A stretch of DNA of 64,000 nucleotides from DASVUS01 sp036388675 (GCA_036388675.1 DASVRI010000033.1:124001-188000), one strand, 5' to 3'; positions 27,716 through 36,443 are shown, counted from the first letter of the stretch. Notes: generated by a model not told the origin, from the sequence alone. Made by a program: numbers and translations.

Positions 27716-30205
27716 TCACTCGCCGCTGCTGTCGTCGCCATCCGGTTCTTGCAGGATTTTGGCGACGGCGGCAACGCGGTCGGTATCTCCCAGGCGAATT
27801 AACTTCACGCCCTGTGCGACGCGTCCCGTTTCGCGGATGTCATCGGTGCGCTGTCGGATGATGACACCGTTCTTGGTAATCACCAGCAACTCTTCGCCGG
27901 GCTTTACCACTTGCAGGCTGACCAACTCGCCGGTTTTATCGGTAACTTTAAGCGTGATCACACCAGTTCCGCCGCGACTCTGGTGGCGATACTCTTCCAC
28001 CTCGCTCCTTTTGCCGAAACCGCTTTCGCTGACGACAAGCACATGGTCGGTTTTATCCGCCACCGCCGCGCCCACAATGTAATCGCCCTTAGATTTGAAG
28101 CGCATTCCGGTCACGCCCATCGAGTTACGTCCGGTGGCGCGCACATCAGTTTCGTGGAAACGAATGCTCATGCCGCCGCGCGAGGCCATCAGGATTTCCT
28201 TGTTGCCATCGGTCTCGAAGACGTAGCGCAACTCGTCCTTTCCATCCAGGTTGATCGCGATGATGCCGCCCTGACGGCGCGTTGCGTAATCGGCCAGCGC
28301 GGTTTTCTTGACCGTGCCTTCTTTGGTCACCATGAACAAGAAACGATTCTCGCCAAAGTCGTCGATATTGAGTGCCGCCGTAACCTGCTCGCCGCGCTCA
28401 ACTTGCAACAGGTTTACAATGGGCGTGCCGCGACTTGTGCGCGATGCGCTTGGAACTTCATAGGCTTTCAATTGATAAACGCGTCCCCTGTTGGTGAAGA
28501 ACAACAGGATGTGATGCGTCGTGCAAATGAAGAGATGCTCGACTAGATCCTCTTCTTTTTTGGTCAGCGCGATGATGCCCTTGCCACCGCGACCCTGCGT
28601 GCGATAAGTATCAATTGGCAGCTTTTTGATATAGCCGTCGCGTGTCACCGTCACGATGACATCTTCTTCGGCAATAAGGTCTTCAATTTTGATGTCTTGC
28701 GCTTCTTTGTCCAGAATCTGCGTGCGCCGCGCATCCGAGTACTCTTTCTTGATGCGCACCATGTCCTGCTTGATGATCGCGCGCACTTTGCGCACGTCTT
28801 CGAGAATGCCACGCAAACGCTCGATCTCTTTGATGAGGTCGGCGTATTCATCGTCGATCTTCATGCGGTCGAGTTGGGTGAGCTGGCCCAGTCGCATGTC
28901 GAGAACGGCGTTGGCCTGAATCTCACTCAGCGTAATCATTTCACTGCGACGATCGGCGTTGGGCACACCGACGTTCATCAGCTTGTTGCGCGCGTCTTCA
29001 CGCGAAGCGCTGCCACGAATGAGTGCGATAACATCATCAATCGAAGCGAGGATGGCGCGGAAGCCTTCCAGGATGTGCGCGCGTGCCTCGGCCTTCTTCA
29101 ACTGAAAAGCGCTGCGCCGCGTGATGACATTCTGGCGGTGCCCGATGAAAATTTCGAGGCACTCTTTCAGGTTCAGCACTTTGGGCTGACCATCGATAAC
29201 CGACAGGTTGATGACACCGAAGCTGGTGCGCAGCGCCGTGTGCTTATACAGATAATTCAGCACCACGTTCGGATTGGATTCGCGTTTGAGTTCGATCACG
29301 ATGCGCATACCGCTGCGGTCGCTTTCGTCGCGCAGTTCCGAAATGCCTTCCACTTTCTTGTCGCGGTGCAGCGCCGCGATGTTTTCGATCAACGTCGCTT
29401 TGTTGACCTGATAAGGCAACTCGGTGACAAGAATTGCCTGACGTCCGTTATCAATCGGCTCAATAGTCGCACGCGCCTGCATGATAACGCTGCCACGTCC
29501 CGTGCGGTAAGCCGCCGTCAACCCTTTGCGCCCCAGGATAAGGCCACCAGTCGGGAAATCGGGGCCTGGACAAACCGTCATGAGATCATCGACCGTGGCA
29601 TCCGGTTTTTCCACCAGCATCGCCACAGCGTCACAAACTTCGCCCAGGTTATGCGGCGGAATGTTGGTCGCCATGCCAACGGCGATGCCGGCGCTACCAT
29701 TGACGAGCATGTTCGGATATACGCTGGGCAGCACGTGCGGCTCGGTCGTCGATTCGCTGAAGTTCGGCACGAAATCGACAGTGTCCATTTCGATGTCGCG
29801 CAGCAACTCCATCGCGATGGGTGAAAGACGCGCTTCCGTATAACGATAGGCCGCAGCCGAATCGCCATCAACGCTACCGAAGTTGCCCTGCCCGTCTATT
29901 AGTGGATAGCGCAACGAGAAGTCCTGCGCCATGCGCACCAGCGCATCATACACGCTGAGGTCGCCGTGCGGGTGATACTTTTTCAGCACTTCGCCCACCG
30001 CCGAAGCGCACTTTTCACGGCGACGGTCGGGCAGCATTCCCTGATCGAACATCGCATACAGAATGCGGCGATGCACCGGCTTTAAGCCATCGCGCGCATC
30101 GGGCAGCGCACGCCCCACAATAACGCTCATCGCGTAACGCGTATAGCTGAGACGCATCTCGTCTTCGATGCGCATCGGCAAAATCTCACGGGCAATTGTC
30201 AGCAT
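27716..30205 (-). CDS. gyrA: DNA gyrase subunit A
   Basis: The 829-residue catalytic subunit of gyrase breaks and rejoins DNA during negative supercoiling. With the ATG at 30205 (preceded by taggag) numbering matches E. coli GyrA: the catalytic tyrosine is Tyr122 (YRYTEAR) and the quinolone region reads HPHGDLSVYD with Leu83, Ser84 and Asp87. E. coli has Ser83 and Ala84. The GyrA box near residue 555 reads QGRGGKG, so this is gyrase rather than topoisomerase IV, and the C-terminal beta-pinwheel is complete. gyrB lies 1.8 kb away on the same strand but separated by other genes. GAGTACTC copies flank the gene on both sides. Confidence 0.97.
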   Translation of the reverse strand: MLTIAREILPMRIEDEMRLSYTRYAMSVIVGRALPDARDGLKPVHRRILYAMFDQGMLPDRRREKCASAVGEVLKKYHPHGDLSVYDALVRMAQDFSLRYPLIDGQGNFGSVDGDSAAAYRYTEARLSPIAMELLRDIEMDTVDFVPNFSESTTEPHVLPSVYPNMLVNGSAGIAVGMATNIPPHNLGEVCDAVAMLVEKPDATVDDLMTVCPGPDFPTGGLILGRKGLTAAYRTGRGSVIMQARATIEPIDNGRQAILVTELPYQVNKATLIENIAALHRDKKVEGISELRDESDRSGMRIVIELKRESNPNVVLNYLYKHTALRTSFGVINLSVIDGQPKVLNLKECLEIFIGHRQNVITRRSAFQLKKAEARAHILEGFRAILASIDDVIALIRGSASREDARNKLMNVGVPNADRRSEMITLSEIQANAVLDMRLGQLTQLDRMKIDDEYADLIKEIERLRGILEDVRKVRAIIKQDMVRIKKEYSDARRTQILDKEAQDIKIEDLIAEEDVIVTVTRDGYIKKLPIDTYRTQGRGGKGIIALTKKEEDLVEHLFICTTHHILLFFTNRGRVYQLKAYEVPSASRTSRGTPIVNLLQVERGEQVTAALNIDDFGENRFLFMVTKEGTVKKTALADYATRRQGGIIAINLDGKDELRYVFETDGNKEILMASRGGMSIRFHETDVRATGRNSMGVTGMRFKSKGDYIVGAAVADKTDHVLVVSESGFGKRSEVEEYRHQSRGGTGVITLKVTDKTGELVSLQVVKPGEELLVITKNGVIIRQRTDDIRETGRVAQGVKLIRLGDTDRVAAVAKILQEPDGDDSSGE

Positions 30206-30245
30206 TGTTTCTCCTATCTTCAACTATCGAGTACTCGCTACGGGT

Positions 30246-30548
30246 TCAGGCAACAATCTTACGCTTACTCGTGCGGTGTTTGGCTTGGGTCTTGGCACGG
30301 ATCGTCCCTTTGTGTTGGCCATTACGACGCGCTAAGGCAAATAAGCTATTCACCGACTCGGTTAAGGCTTGTGCGCCGCCCGGTTCAAAATACACCTCGC
30401 CGCACCGCACGCAAACCAGAGCGCGCACACCGGAAACTTCAACGCACAAACCTTCGCGTTCAAACTCCTGAGAAATAAGTTGCGGCTTTACTTCGCCGCC
30501 ACACTCGGAACACGGAATTTTGGTTAAATCGACTGTTGGTTTGGTCAT
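30246..30548 (-). CDS. YgiT-type zinc-finger protein, MqsA-like N-terminal half
   Basis: A small 100-residue protein whose two CxxC pairs (Cys13/Cys16 and Cys46/Cys49) and segment GVRALVCVRCGEVYFEPGGAQALTE match the YgiT-type zinc finger found at the N-terminus of MqsA antitoxins. No helix-turn-helix C-terminal domain is present; the last 25 residues are very basic and could bind nucleic acid. The start at 30548 overlaps the stop of the upstream gene by four bases (ATGA), and gaggaaaatt precedes it; coupled translation with the DUF4258 gene is likely. I infer an antitoxin-like role from this pairing. Confidence 0.75.
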   Translation of the reverse strand: MTKPTVDLTKIPCSECGGEVKPQLISQEFEREGLCVEVSGVRALVCVRCGEVYFEPGGAQALTESVNSLFALARRNGQHKGTIRAKTQAKHRTSKRKIVA

Positions 30549-30880
30549 AATTTTCCTCGTCGCGTCGGTGAAATCCACCACGGACGCTGTGGAATGTAAG
30601 CTGTCACAATGTCAACTACTTCCGGGTGCGATATGTCGCAGACCACATGTAACGGCGAACGCGCGCTCGATGAAAAATGAAACCGCCCCAGGACCAAACA
30701 ACGATTTTCATCTTCATACTCTTCCAGCAACTGCAACTTCCCTGTCAATGTCTCCAGCAGATGATTTTCATCAAAGCCTTCTTCAATCATGTGCCGCATG
30801 GCATGGCTGCGAACACGATACTGCTTCGCCACCACACAATACTTAATATGCGTAAGAACGTCGTCTGCCTCACTGCTCAT
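30545..30880 (-). CDS. DUF4258 protein, toxin candidate
   Basis: This 111-residue protein has the DUF4258 pattern: an early histidine-containing helix (YRVRSHAMRHMIEEG), LGRFHFSSSARSPLHVVCDI, and the ending VVDIVTAYIPQRPWWISPTRRGK, typical of the RelE/MqsR-like toxin-related fold. Genes of this family are commonly encoded next to YgiT zinc-finger genes, as here, and are suspected RNases or RNA-binding toxins. The start at 30880 overlaps the stop of the upstream gene by ATGA. The family link is good; toxicity is inference. Confidence 0.7.
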   Translation of the reverse strand: MSSEADDVLTHIKYCVVAKQYRVRSHAMRHMIEEGFDENHLLETLTGKLQLLEEYEDENRCLVLGRFHFSSSARSPLHVVCDISHPEVVDIVTAYIPQRPWWISPTRRGKL

Positions 30881-31362
30881 GCGCAATGTGCTTTCAAAAT
30901 CTTGTCCAACAAAGAGGCTGAACTTGGCATTAACTCTCTTACACCACGAAAAGTTTGCGGATCGAAATCATTCGACAAAGGTGTGTTTTTCCGCTTAGGC
31001 GCTTTGTTGCCGGCAAAACGCAGTTGATTGATGACATCGGCAGGCACTTCAAGATCGAAGTGCGGGGTTGTCGCACTCCCCGCAACAGCTACAATGTGCT
31101 CAGAAGCCCAAAACGTGTAGTTGTTAGCAATTTGTGGATGAAGACGCTTTACGTCTAACTCTGTATAGATGTCCTCCACCTGCATTCGTCCCAAAAGATA
31201 GAGATGTCCCTTAATAAATGACCAGATGTAAACCAAATCGTCCTGCTCAATGCCACGTTGCGAAAATTGATTGCCTGCTGCGAAGTTCAACAGTAAGTCA
31301 GGGTAATTCTTTTTACGTCCCTTGAACTCTTCTCCCGTCCGTAGGTAAGTAAAGAAACGCAT
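30877..31362 (-). CDS. Unknown protein heading the TA-like operon, possible PUA/EVE-like fold
   Basis: I do not recognise a family for this 161-residue soluble protein. The segment from residue 30 to 66 (NQFSQRGIEQDDLVYIWSFIKGHLYLLGRMQVEDI) alternates like a small beta-barrel of the PUA/ASCH/EVE superfamily, which binds modified bases or RNA; this is a weak structural guess. The C-terminal third is helical and basic. It is the first gene of a three-gene set with four-base overlaps (30877-30880 and 30545-30548), so it is translated with the DUF4258 and YgiT proteins. The upstream 230 bp hold no gene and presumably the promoter. Confidence 0.6.
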   Translation of the reverse strand: MRFFTYLRTGEEFKGRKKNYPDLLLNFAAGNQFSQRGIEQDDLVYIWSFIKGHLYLLGRMQVEDIYTELDVKRLHPQIANNYTFWASEHIVAVAGSATTPHFDLEVPADVINQLRFAGNKAPKRKNTPLSNDFDPQTFRGVRELMPSSASLLDKILKAHCA

Positions 31363-31606
31363 AGCAACTCCCCACTCAAGAATGGCTCGTGTTCAGCGGC
31401 TTGTCTGCACCGCTTACTGCTTCAATTTTCGGCTGATTCAAAACGCTTTCGACAGCCACGCGCACCTTCCAACATGCACCGTGTCATTTCGTCTTTGCTT
31501 TCAACCTGTTGTGTTGAGGGCTTCCCACTTTGCCGCTTCGAGGATTGTTGAGTCTTCGTCTTTGCCACTTCCTGCGATAAGGTTCGGCATCGAGTACTCG
31601 CCACAG
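31363..31606. other. Non-coding gap upstream of the TA-like operon
   Basis: About 240 bp without a supportable gene. It contains one GAGTACTC copy (31592-31599) just downstream of the next minus-strand gene. Confidence 0.4.
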
Positions 31607-31882
31607 TTAGCTGTTGGGCCGCGTCAGGTCGATGAAGGCTTGCTTCATTTCCAGTGACTGGCCGATATGCTCCAGACACTTATCAGCGTCTTTTTGCGAC
31701 TTGGGCGTTGTCAATTCCACCACGAGAACATCGCTGCTCGTCGGCTGGTTGTAACTGTCTTTTACACCCGTCCCAAGAAAGCGCGCGATGATGGAGAACT
31801 CGCCCTCTTTCACCGGATACACTTCCACGACTTGTGCATGAGAAAGGTTCAGCAACTTGCCGTTTTCGGCCTTCACCCACAT
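31607..31882 (-). CDS. Hypothetical small protein
   Basis: This 91-residue protein begins MWVKAENGKLLNLSHAQVVEV, a start shared by many short bacterial hypothetical proteins, and ends in a helical segment (DADKCLEHIGQSLEMKQAFIDLT). I cannot name a function. The ATG at 31882 is preferred to an earlier one at 31915 because aaaggag lies eight bases upstream; that Shine-Dalgarno is itself part of a GAGTACTC palindrome. It lies between gyrB and the TA-like operon on the same strand. Confidence 0.6.
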   Translation of the reverse strand: MWVKAENGKLLNLSHAQVVEVYPVKEGEFSIIARFLGTGVKDSYNQPTSSDVLVVELTTPKSQKDADKCLEHIGQSLEMKQAFIDLTRPNS

Positions 31883-31912
31883 GACGAGTACTCCTTTTAG
31901 TTTCCGTTCACT

Positions 31913-32022
31913 CACCGCAAAGGACGCGAAGGGCGCCAGGGAAGAAAAGAAAGTGGAGATAACGCCGTGCGACCAACCCGTTTCTTCATTCCAACTTTGC
32001 GTTCTTCGCGCCCTTTGCGGTG
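31913..32022. repeat. Fold-back repeat downstream of gyrB
   Basis: Two 24-base arms (31913-31936 and 31999-32022) are about 21/24 complementary. Each resembles the widespread ttcgcgccctttgcggtg word seen in dispersed non-coding repeats of several phyla. It abuts the gyrB stop and may double as its terminator. Confidence 0.6.
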
Positions 32023-32025
32023 AAC

Positions 32026-34143
32026 TTAAATGTCCAGATCCGTCATCGCATCAATTAATTTGGCGTTCTTCTCGATGAACTCTTTGCGTGGCTCAACGGC
32101 ATCGCCCATCAGAATCGAGAAGATCTGGTCGGCGGCGGCGGCGTCTTCCATCGTGACTTGCATCAAGAGGCGCTTTTCCGGCTCCATCGTGGTGCTCCAC
32201 AACTCTTCCGGGTTCATTTCGCCCAGACCCTTGTAGCGACCCACTTCGCCGCGCGATGTCTGCAAAATCTTGTCGCGCTCGCGGTCGCTGTAGGCGTACA
32301 GAACCTGCTTGCCCTTGCGCACCGAATAAAGCGGCGGCTTGGCGATGTAGATGTGACCGGCTTCTACCAGCGGTCGCATGTAGCGGAACAAAAACGTCAG
32401 GAGCAGCGTGCGAATGTGGCTGCCGTCCACATCGGCGTCGGCCATCAGAATGATGCGGTCGTAGCGCAGACGCGTGATGTCGAACGCCGCGTTCACCTTG
32501 CCGCCGCGCGCGCGCTTTAAGGTCGCCGTGCCGTTGCTTCCATTTCCATTGGCATGACCGTTGGTGCCGTTCTCAGTACTCAGTTCGTCCTCATCGGCTT
32601 CCATTTCCAGCGTGCCCTGCTCCATCGCTTCGATGTCGGCGGCCAGATCATCGTAATCGACGCGCTCGGCGATGCCGGTGCCGAAAGCCGTAATCATAGC
32701 GCGAATTTCTTCGTTGCCCAGAATCTTGTCGAGACGATTCTTCTCGACGTTGATGATCTTACCGCGCAATGGCAGAATTGCTTGAAAGCGGCGGTCGCGC
32801 CCCTGCTTGGCGGAGCCACCTGCGCTGTCGCCCTCGACCAGGAAAATCTCGCACTCACGCGGGTCTTTTTCCGAGCAGTCGGCCAGTTTGCCGGGCAGGC
32901 TGTCGCTTTCCAGCGCGTTCTTGCGTTTGACCAGGTCAGCCGCTTTCTTGGCCGCCTCGCGCGCCTGCGCCGCCGTGATGCACTTCTGCACGATACGCAC
33001 ACCGGTGTTCGGGTTTTCGTCCAGCCACTCGGCCAGACCTTCGCCCACAATCGAGTTGACGGCGCCATCCACGAACTGCGGCCCGGTCAGGCGCTCTTTG
33101 GCCTGGCTGGAAAACATCGCGTTCGGCACCTTAACCGAAATCACGGCGCTCAGTCCTTCGCGCACGTCTTCGCCGGTGAGGTTGGCTTCCTTCTCTTTAA
33201 GGATGGCCTTCTTGCGCCCGTAGGCATTGATAGCGCGCGTCAGGCCGGTCTTAAAGCCGCTTTCGTGCAAGCCGCCATGAATGTTGTGAATCGTGTTGCC
33301 AAACGCCACAATCGTGTCGTGGTAGCCTTCGTTATATTGAATGGCCACTTCCACTTCGACCTTATCGTTCTGGCGGCGAAAGTGAATGGCGTGGCGATGC
33401 AGCGGCGTCTTGTTTTTGTTGAGGTGCTCGCAGAACGCGGCCAGCCCACCTTTGTTCTGATACACCTCGACCAGCGGCGGCTCCACGCGATGATTTTCAA
33501 AAGTGTATTTGCAACTGGGAATCAGGTAGCTCAACTCGCGCAAACGCTTGGTGATAAGGTCGATGTCCAGTTCGTCGGTGGTGAAGATTGAAGTGTCGGC
33601 CTGATATGTGACGGTGGTGCCGGTGCCCTCAGCAGTGCCAATGACTTTGGTCTCGTAAGAGGGAATACCTTTTTCATAGCGCTGCTTGTGCAGTTTTCCG
33701 TCACGCTTAACTTCGACTTCCACCCATGTAGAGAGCGCGTTCACAACCGACACGCCGACACCGTGCAAACCCGCTGCGACTTTGTAGTTGCCTTCGTCGA
33801 ATTTGCCGCCGGCGTGCAGCTCGGTCATTACCAGTTCGAGCGCGCTGCGACCTGTCTTGGGGTGAATATCAACCGGAATGCCGCGTCCGTTGTCGGAAAT
33901 GGACACCACGTTATCGGGCAGCAGGCGCACCACGATGTCGTCGGCATGGCCGCCCATCGCTTCATCGGTGGAGTTGTCGAGCACTTCGCGGCACAGCACG
34001 AACAGGCCGGTGCGACCCACATCGCCGATATACATGCCGGGGCGATGCCGCACCGCTTCCAGGCCTTCGAGCCAGGTGATGTTTTCGGCGGAATAGTTAC
34101 CTTTGTTAACGCTGTTTTTCAGTTTCTGGATATCGTCGGCCAT
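32026..34143 (-). CDS. gyrB: DNA gyrase subunit B with TOPRIM-region insertion
   Basis: This 705-residue ATPase subunit of gyrase has a GHKL ATPase domain with EVLDNSTDEA, DNGRGIPV and GLHGVGVSVVNALS. A transducer domain, the TOPRIM domain with LVEGDSAGGSAKQGRDRRFQA and MADADVDGSHIRTLLLTF, and the C-terminal YKGLGEMNPEELW block follow. Between AFGTGI (about residue 491) and LRYDR (559) there are about 67 residues where gyrases usually have about ten. The insert is acidic and then Asn/Gly-rich (ENGTNGHANGNGSNGTAT). Glu/Asp and Lys residues of the metal site are intact. A near-consensus promoter precedes the gene. There is no ribosome-binding site stronger than gaaagctcc. Confidence 0.97.
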   Translation of the reverse strand: MADDIQKLKNSVNKGNYSAENITWLEGLEAVRHRPGMYIGDVGRTGLFVLCREVLDNSTDEAMGGHADDIVVRLLPDNVVSISDNGRGIPVDIHPKTGRSALELVMTELHAGGKFDEGNYKVAAGLHGVGVSVVNALSTWVEVEVKRDGKLHKQRYEKGIPSYETKVIGTAEGTGTTVTYQADTSIFTTDELDIDLITKRLRELSYLIPSCKYTFENHRVEPPLVEVYQNKGGLAAFCEHLNKNKTPLHRHAIHFRRQNDKVEVEVAIQYNEGYHDTIVAFGNTIHNIHGGLHESGFKTGLTRAINAYGRKKAILKEKEANLTGEDVREGLSAVISVKVPNAMFSSQAKERLTGPQFVDGAVNSIVGEGLAEWLDENPNTGVRIVQKCITAAQAREAAKKAADLVKRKNALESDSLPGKLADCSEKDPRECEIFLVEGDSAGGSAKQGRDRRFQAILPLRGKIINVEKNRLDKILGNEEIRAMITAFGTGIAERVDYDDLAADIEAMEQGTLEMEADEDELSTENGTNGHANGNGSNGTATLKRARGGKVNAAFDITRLRYDRIILMADADVDGSHIRTLLLTFLFRYMRPLVEAGHIYIAKPPLYSVRKGKQVLYAYSDRERDKILQTSRGEVGRYKGLGEMNPEELWSTTMEPEKRLLMQVTMEDAAAADQIFSILMGDAVEPRKEFIEKNAKLIDAMTDLDI

Positions 34144-34253
34144 GATTCGGAAAGCTCCTTCTCGCTAAGAGACACAGTGCGCCCTGCGCGCAAATGGGTG
34201 GAAATGCCAAAGCAGAGGAAAACGACGGAGGAATATTGCTTTTGCACAACTAA

Positions 34254-34282
34254 ATTATACCGAATTTGACCGTATGAGTCAA
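34254..34282 (-). promoter_or_regulatory. gyrB promoter
   Basis: On the minus strand TTGACT (34277-34282) and TATAAT (34254-34259) are separated by exactly 17 bases, a near-perfect housekeeping promoter. Transcription would start near 34247, giving a leader of about 100 bases for gyrB. Confidence 0.8.
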
Positions 34283-34295
34283 CGTATAATATAGA
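34266..34295 (+). promoter_or_regulatory. Divergent promoter candidate for the response regulator
   Basis: TTGACC (34266-34271), 18 bases, then TATAGA (34290-34295). It overlaps the gyrB promoter on the other strand, so the two could compete. The fold-back repeat at 34353-34498 would then lie inside the response-regulator leader. Confidence 0.5.
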
Positions 34296-34352
34296 TACGC
34301 GCGCGTGCGCGAGACCGATTCCATATACTTTTCAGACGTTCTCAACATAGTT

Positions 34353-34498
34353 AACAGGGATGGACGGGATAAACAGGATGGGCGCCCCAATTTTGGATTC
34401 GCGATCGTGGATTTCGAACGCAATTCAGTCTCATTCGCCTACCGGCATCGAGCGCCGCACACTGTCCACTCATCCTGTTTATCCCGTCCATCCCTGTT
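34353..34498. repeat. 28-bp perfect inverted repeats flanking a 90-bp spacer
   Basis: Arms 34353-34380 and 34471-34498 are exact complements (begin AACAGGGATGGACGGGATAA). The same word family (ggacgggataaacaggat) occurs as a dispersed repeat in many bacteria. It lies 18 bp before the response-regulator start. No open frame in the spacer is convincing. Confidence 0.7.
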
Positions 34499-34515
34499 CG
34501 TAAAAGGAGCCCAGT

Positions 34516-35208
34516 ATGGCGAACGAGTTGATCTTAGTCGTAGATGATGAAGCCGGCATCACCGATTTCGTGGCTTACAACCTGGAGCAGGCCGGTTTTC
34601 GAGCGAATGTCGAAAGCACCGGAAAAGGGGCACTTGCGAGTACTCAGAAAGAAGTCCCCGACCTGGTTGTGCTCGACCTGATGCTGCCCGACATCAACGG
34701 CTTTGAGGTGTGTAAAGCGTTGCGGGCACGGGAAGCGACTTCACGCGTGCCCATCATCATGCTGACGGCACGCGACGATGAAGTCGATAAAGTTGTGGGC
34801 CTCGAAATAGGCGCCGACGATTACGTGACCAAGCCGTTTTCGCCGCGCGAACTCGTGGCGCGCATCGGGGCCGTGCTGCGCCGCCGCAACGATGCACCAG
34901 GTGGCGAAGCGAGTACTCAAAGCGGCCTTTTCCATTGCGGCGACATCACGCTGGATGTGGCGCGCCGCGTTGTTACCAAAGGAGATGAGGAGTTGCCCGT
35001 CAACCCAAAGGAGTTCGCCATCCTCGAACTGCTGATGAAAGCGCGCGGCGCGGCCCTCTCGCGGGAGAGAATTCTGGACGTGGTATGGGCCGGCGACTTC
35101 TACGGTGATGCGCGCCAACTCGACGTTTACATTTATCGTCTGCGCGAGAAACTCGGCGAAGGCATCATCGAAACAGCACGCGGATTCGGCTATCGCGTGC
35201 GCTGTTAA
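34516..35208 (+). CDS. OmpR/PhoB-family response regulator
   Basis: This 230-residue regulator has a receiver domain (acidic Asp10/Asp11, phospho-acceptor Asp54 in VVLDLMLPD, Thr near 83 in MLTARDD, Lys near 106 in VTKPF). A winged-helix DNA-binding domain (about 130-228) follows, with LSRERILDVVWAGDFYGDARQLDVYIYRLREKLGEGIIETARGFGYRV. The start follows aaaaggagccc. Its cognate kinase is almost certainly the one at 37697-39172, but two beta-propeller genes lie between them, an unusual split. It carries two GAGTACTC copies and a third lies just after its stop. The overall fold and partner suggest a PhoB/PhoR- or ResD-type system; the stimulus is unknown. Confidence 0.93.
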   Translation: MANELILVVDDEAGITDFVAYNLEQAGFRANVESTGKGALASTQKEVPDLVVLDLMLPDINGFEVCKALRAREATSRVPIIMLTARDDEVDKVVGLEIGADDYVTKPFSPRELVARIGAVLRRRNDAPGGEASTQSGLFHCGDITLDVARRVVTKGDEELPVNPKEFAILELLMKARGAALSRERILDVVWAGDFYGDARQLDVYIYRLREKLGEGIIETARGFGYRVRC

Positions 35209-35223
35209 GAATGAGTACTCGCA

Positions 35224-36435
35224 ATGAAACAAAAACACATTTACAGATGTAGCTTGCTTGTGCCGGTAGCATTATTTGCCGTATGGTCATTGAACAAGTT
35301 CGTTAAAACGCCGCATGCGCCTAAACGCGTTTATTTCGGAAGTCCCAAAGTTTTGCTTGCATCACTTCCTTTTGCGGATAGTGTCGAAGCGATGCGATGG
35401 TCGCCTAATGGCGCGTTTATCGCGATGGGCGGCTGCATAAATTATGACAAGAGCATTCATGAAATCGTTGTTGTATCGGTTAAGTTGCGGCGCATCGTAG
35501 CTCGCATCAGAGTTCCGGCAGACGCCACGCACGCTTTCAACTGGACTGTTGATAATCGTCTCTGGATGGAATCGGGCGATGGCTGGAATGTTTATGCAAG
35601 CCCATTCAAAAATAAGGTTCATGTCTCGGCAAAACTGCCGCAACGTGCCCTCGCAAAAGTAAAAGGGGGTAACGGCCTCGACGAAAGCGTCGTGGTAAAA
35701 GATGCAGTGCGACAGACGGTTCTTCTTTCATTCCAGGACGAAGTCATGCAGCAGGAAGGCAATCGTTACTGGTTTGATACGAAGCGGCATATCGAAGTTT
35801 GGCGTAACGGTCGTGTCATTCATAAAACACAGTTCAAACCTCAGGAAGAAGGCTCGTCGCGTAAACTGAATTTCACATTCAACCCGGATGCTTCCGACAT
35901 AGCGATTACCGTTACCGGCTGGATCGGCCACGAAGCGGAAGGCGCGGGAGAAATCTGGTTGCTTGACATCAAAACAGGAAGACTGACGCTTTTGCATCGT
36001 GGCCAGGTCGGCGCGGGGTTGTGGGATTATCCGGTGCAAAATGTCGAACCATCGTGGAGTAAAGACGGCAAAACAATCGTGTTTGGCGACCGAGAGTTTG
36101 GAGTCGAGAAAATTAACGTCGTCACAGGTCGGCACAAACAAATTCTTCCCACGGGATGGGGCGGATCGAAAGCCGCCATTTCGCCTGACGGAGCCTGGAT
36201 CGGATTTCATTACTCCGGCGACAAAGACAGCAAGGACAGAGTTTCCATTGCGAGCCGCGACGGCAAGACGTGGGGCTGTGTGCCCGAGAAATTCACTGCT
36301 TTCAGCATTGACAATCTCTCGTGGCACCCAACACAAAATGTTCTGGCGTGGGCATCGCTTCCGAGCAACTACAATCCCTGCTGCGGCAAATCGAGCCAAA
36401 ACACATACAGCCTCTATACATGGCGCATTAAGTAG
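35224..36435 (+). CDS. Beta-propeller protein with N-terminal anchor, copy 1
   Basis: This 403-residue protein has an N-terminal hydrophobic segment (about 9-25) that acts as signal or anchor, followed by repeats such as MRWSPNGAFIAMGG, PSWSKDGKTIVFGD and AISPDGAWIGFH. They are typical of WD40/TolB-like propellers. Its end reads LYTWRIK and closely parallels KLWHIK at the end of the next gene. It starts 15 bp after the response-regulator stop with a GAGTACTC copy in the gap, so all four genes probably form one operon. It may sense an extracytoplasmic ligand for the kinase, by analogy with propeller sensors; that is inference. I assign no specific family. Confidence 0.75.
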   Translation: MKQKHIYRCSLLVPVALFAVWSLNKFVKTPHAPKRVYFGSPKVLLASLPFADSVEAMRWSPNGAFIAMGGCINYDKSIHEIVVVSVKLRRIVARIRVPADATHAFNWTVDNRLWMESGDGWNVYASPFKNKVHVSAKLPQRALAKVKGGNGLDESVVVKDAVRQTVLLSFQDEVMQQEGNRYWFDTKRHIEVWRNGRVIHKTQFKPQEEGSSRKLNFTFNPDASDIAITVTGWIGHEAEGAGEIWLLDIKTGRLTLLHRGQVGAGLWDYPVQNVEPSWSKDGKTIVFGDREFGVEKINVVTGRHKQILPTGWGGSKAAISPDGAWIGFHYSGDKDSKDRVSIASRDGKTWGCVPEKFTAFSIDNLSWHPTQNVLAWASLPSNYNPCCGKSSQNTYSLYTWRIK

Positions 36436-36443
36436 CACATTCT

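Noticed and set aside
28697..29824. Long plus-strand frame opposite gyrA
   Set aside because: Antisense shadow of gyrA with no family resemblance.
32554..33591. Long plus-strand frame opposite gyrB
   Set aside because: Antisense shadow of gyrB.
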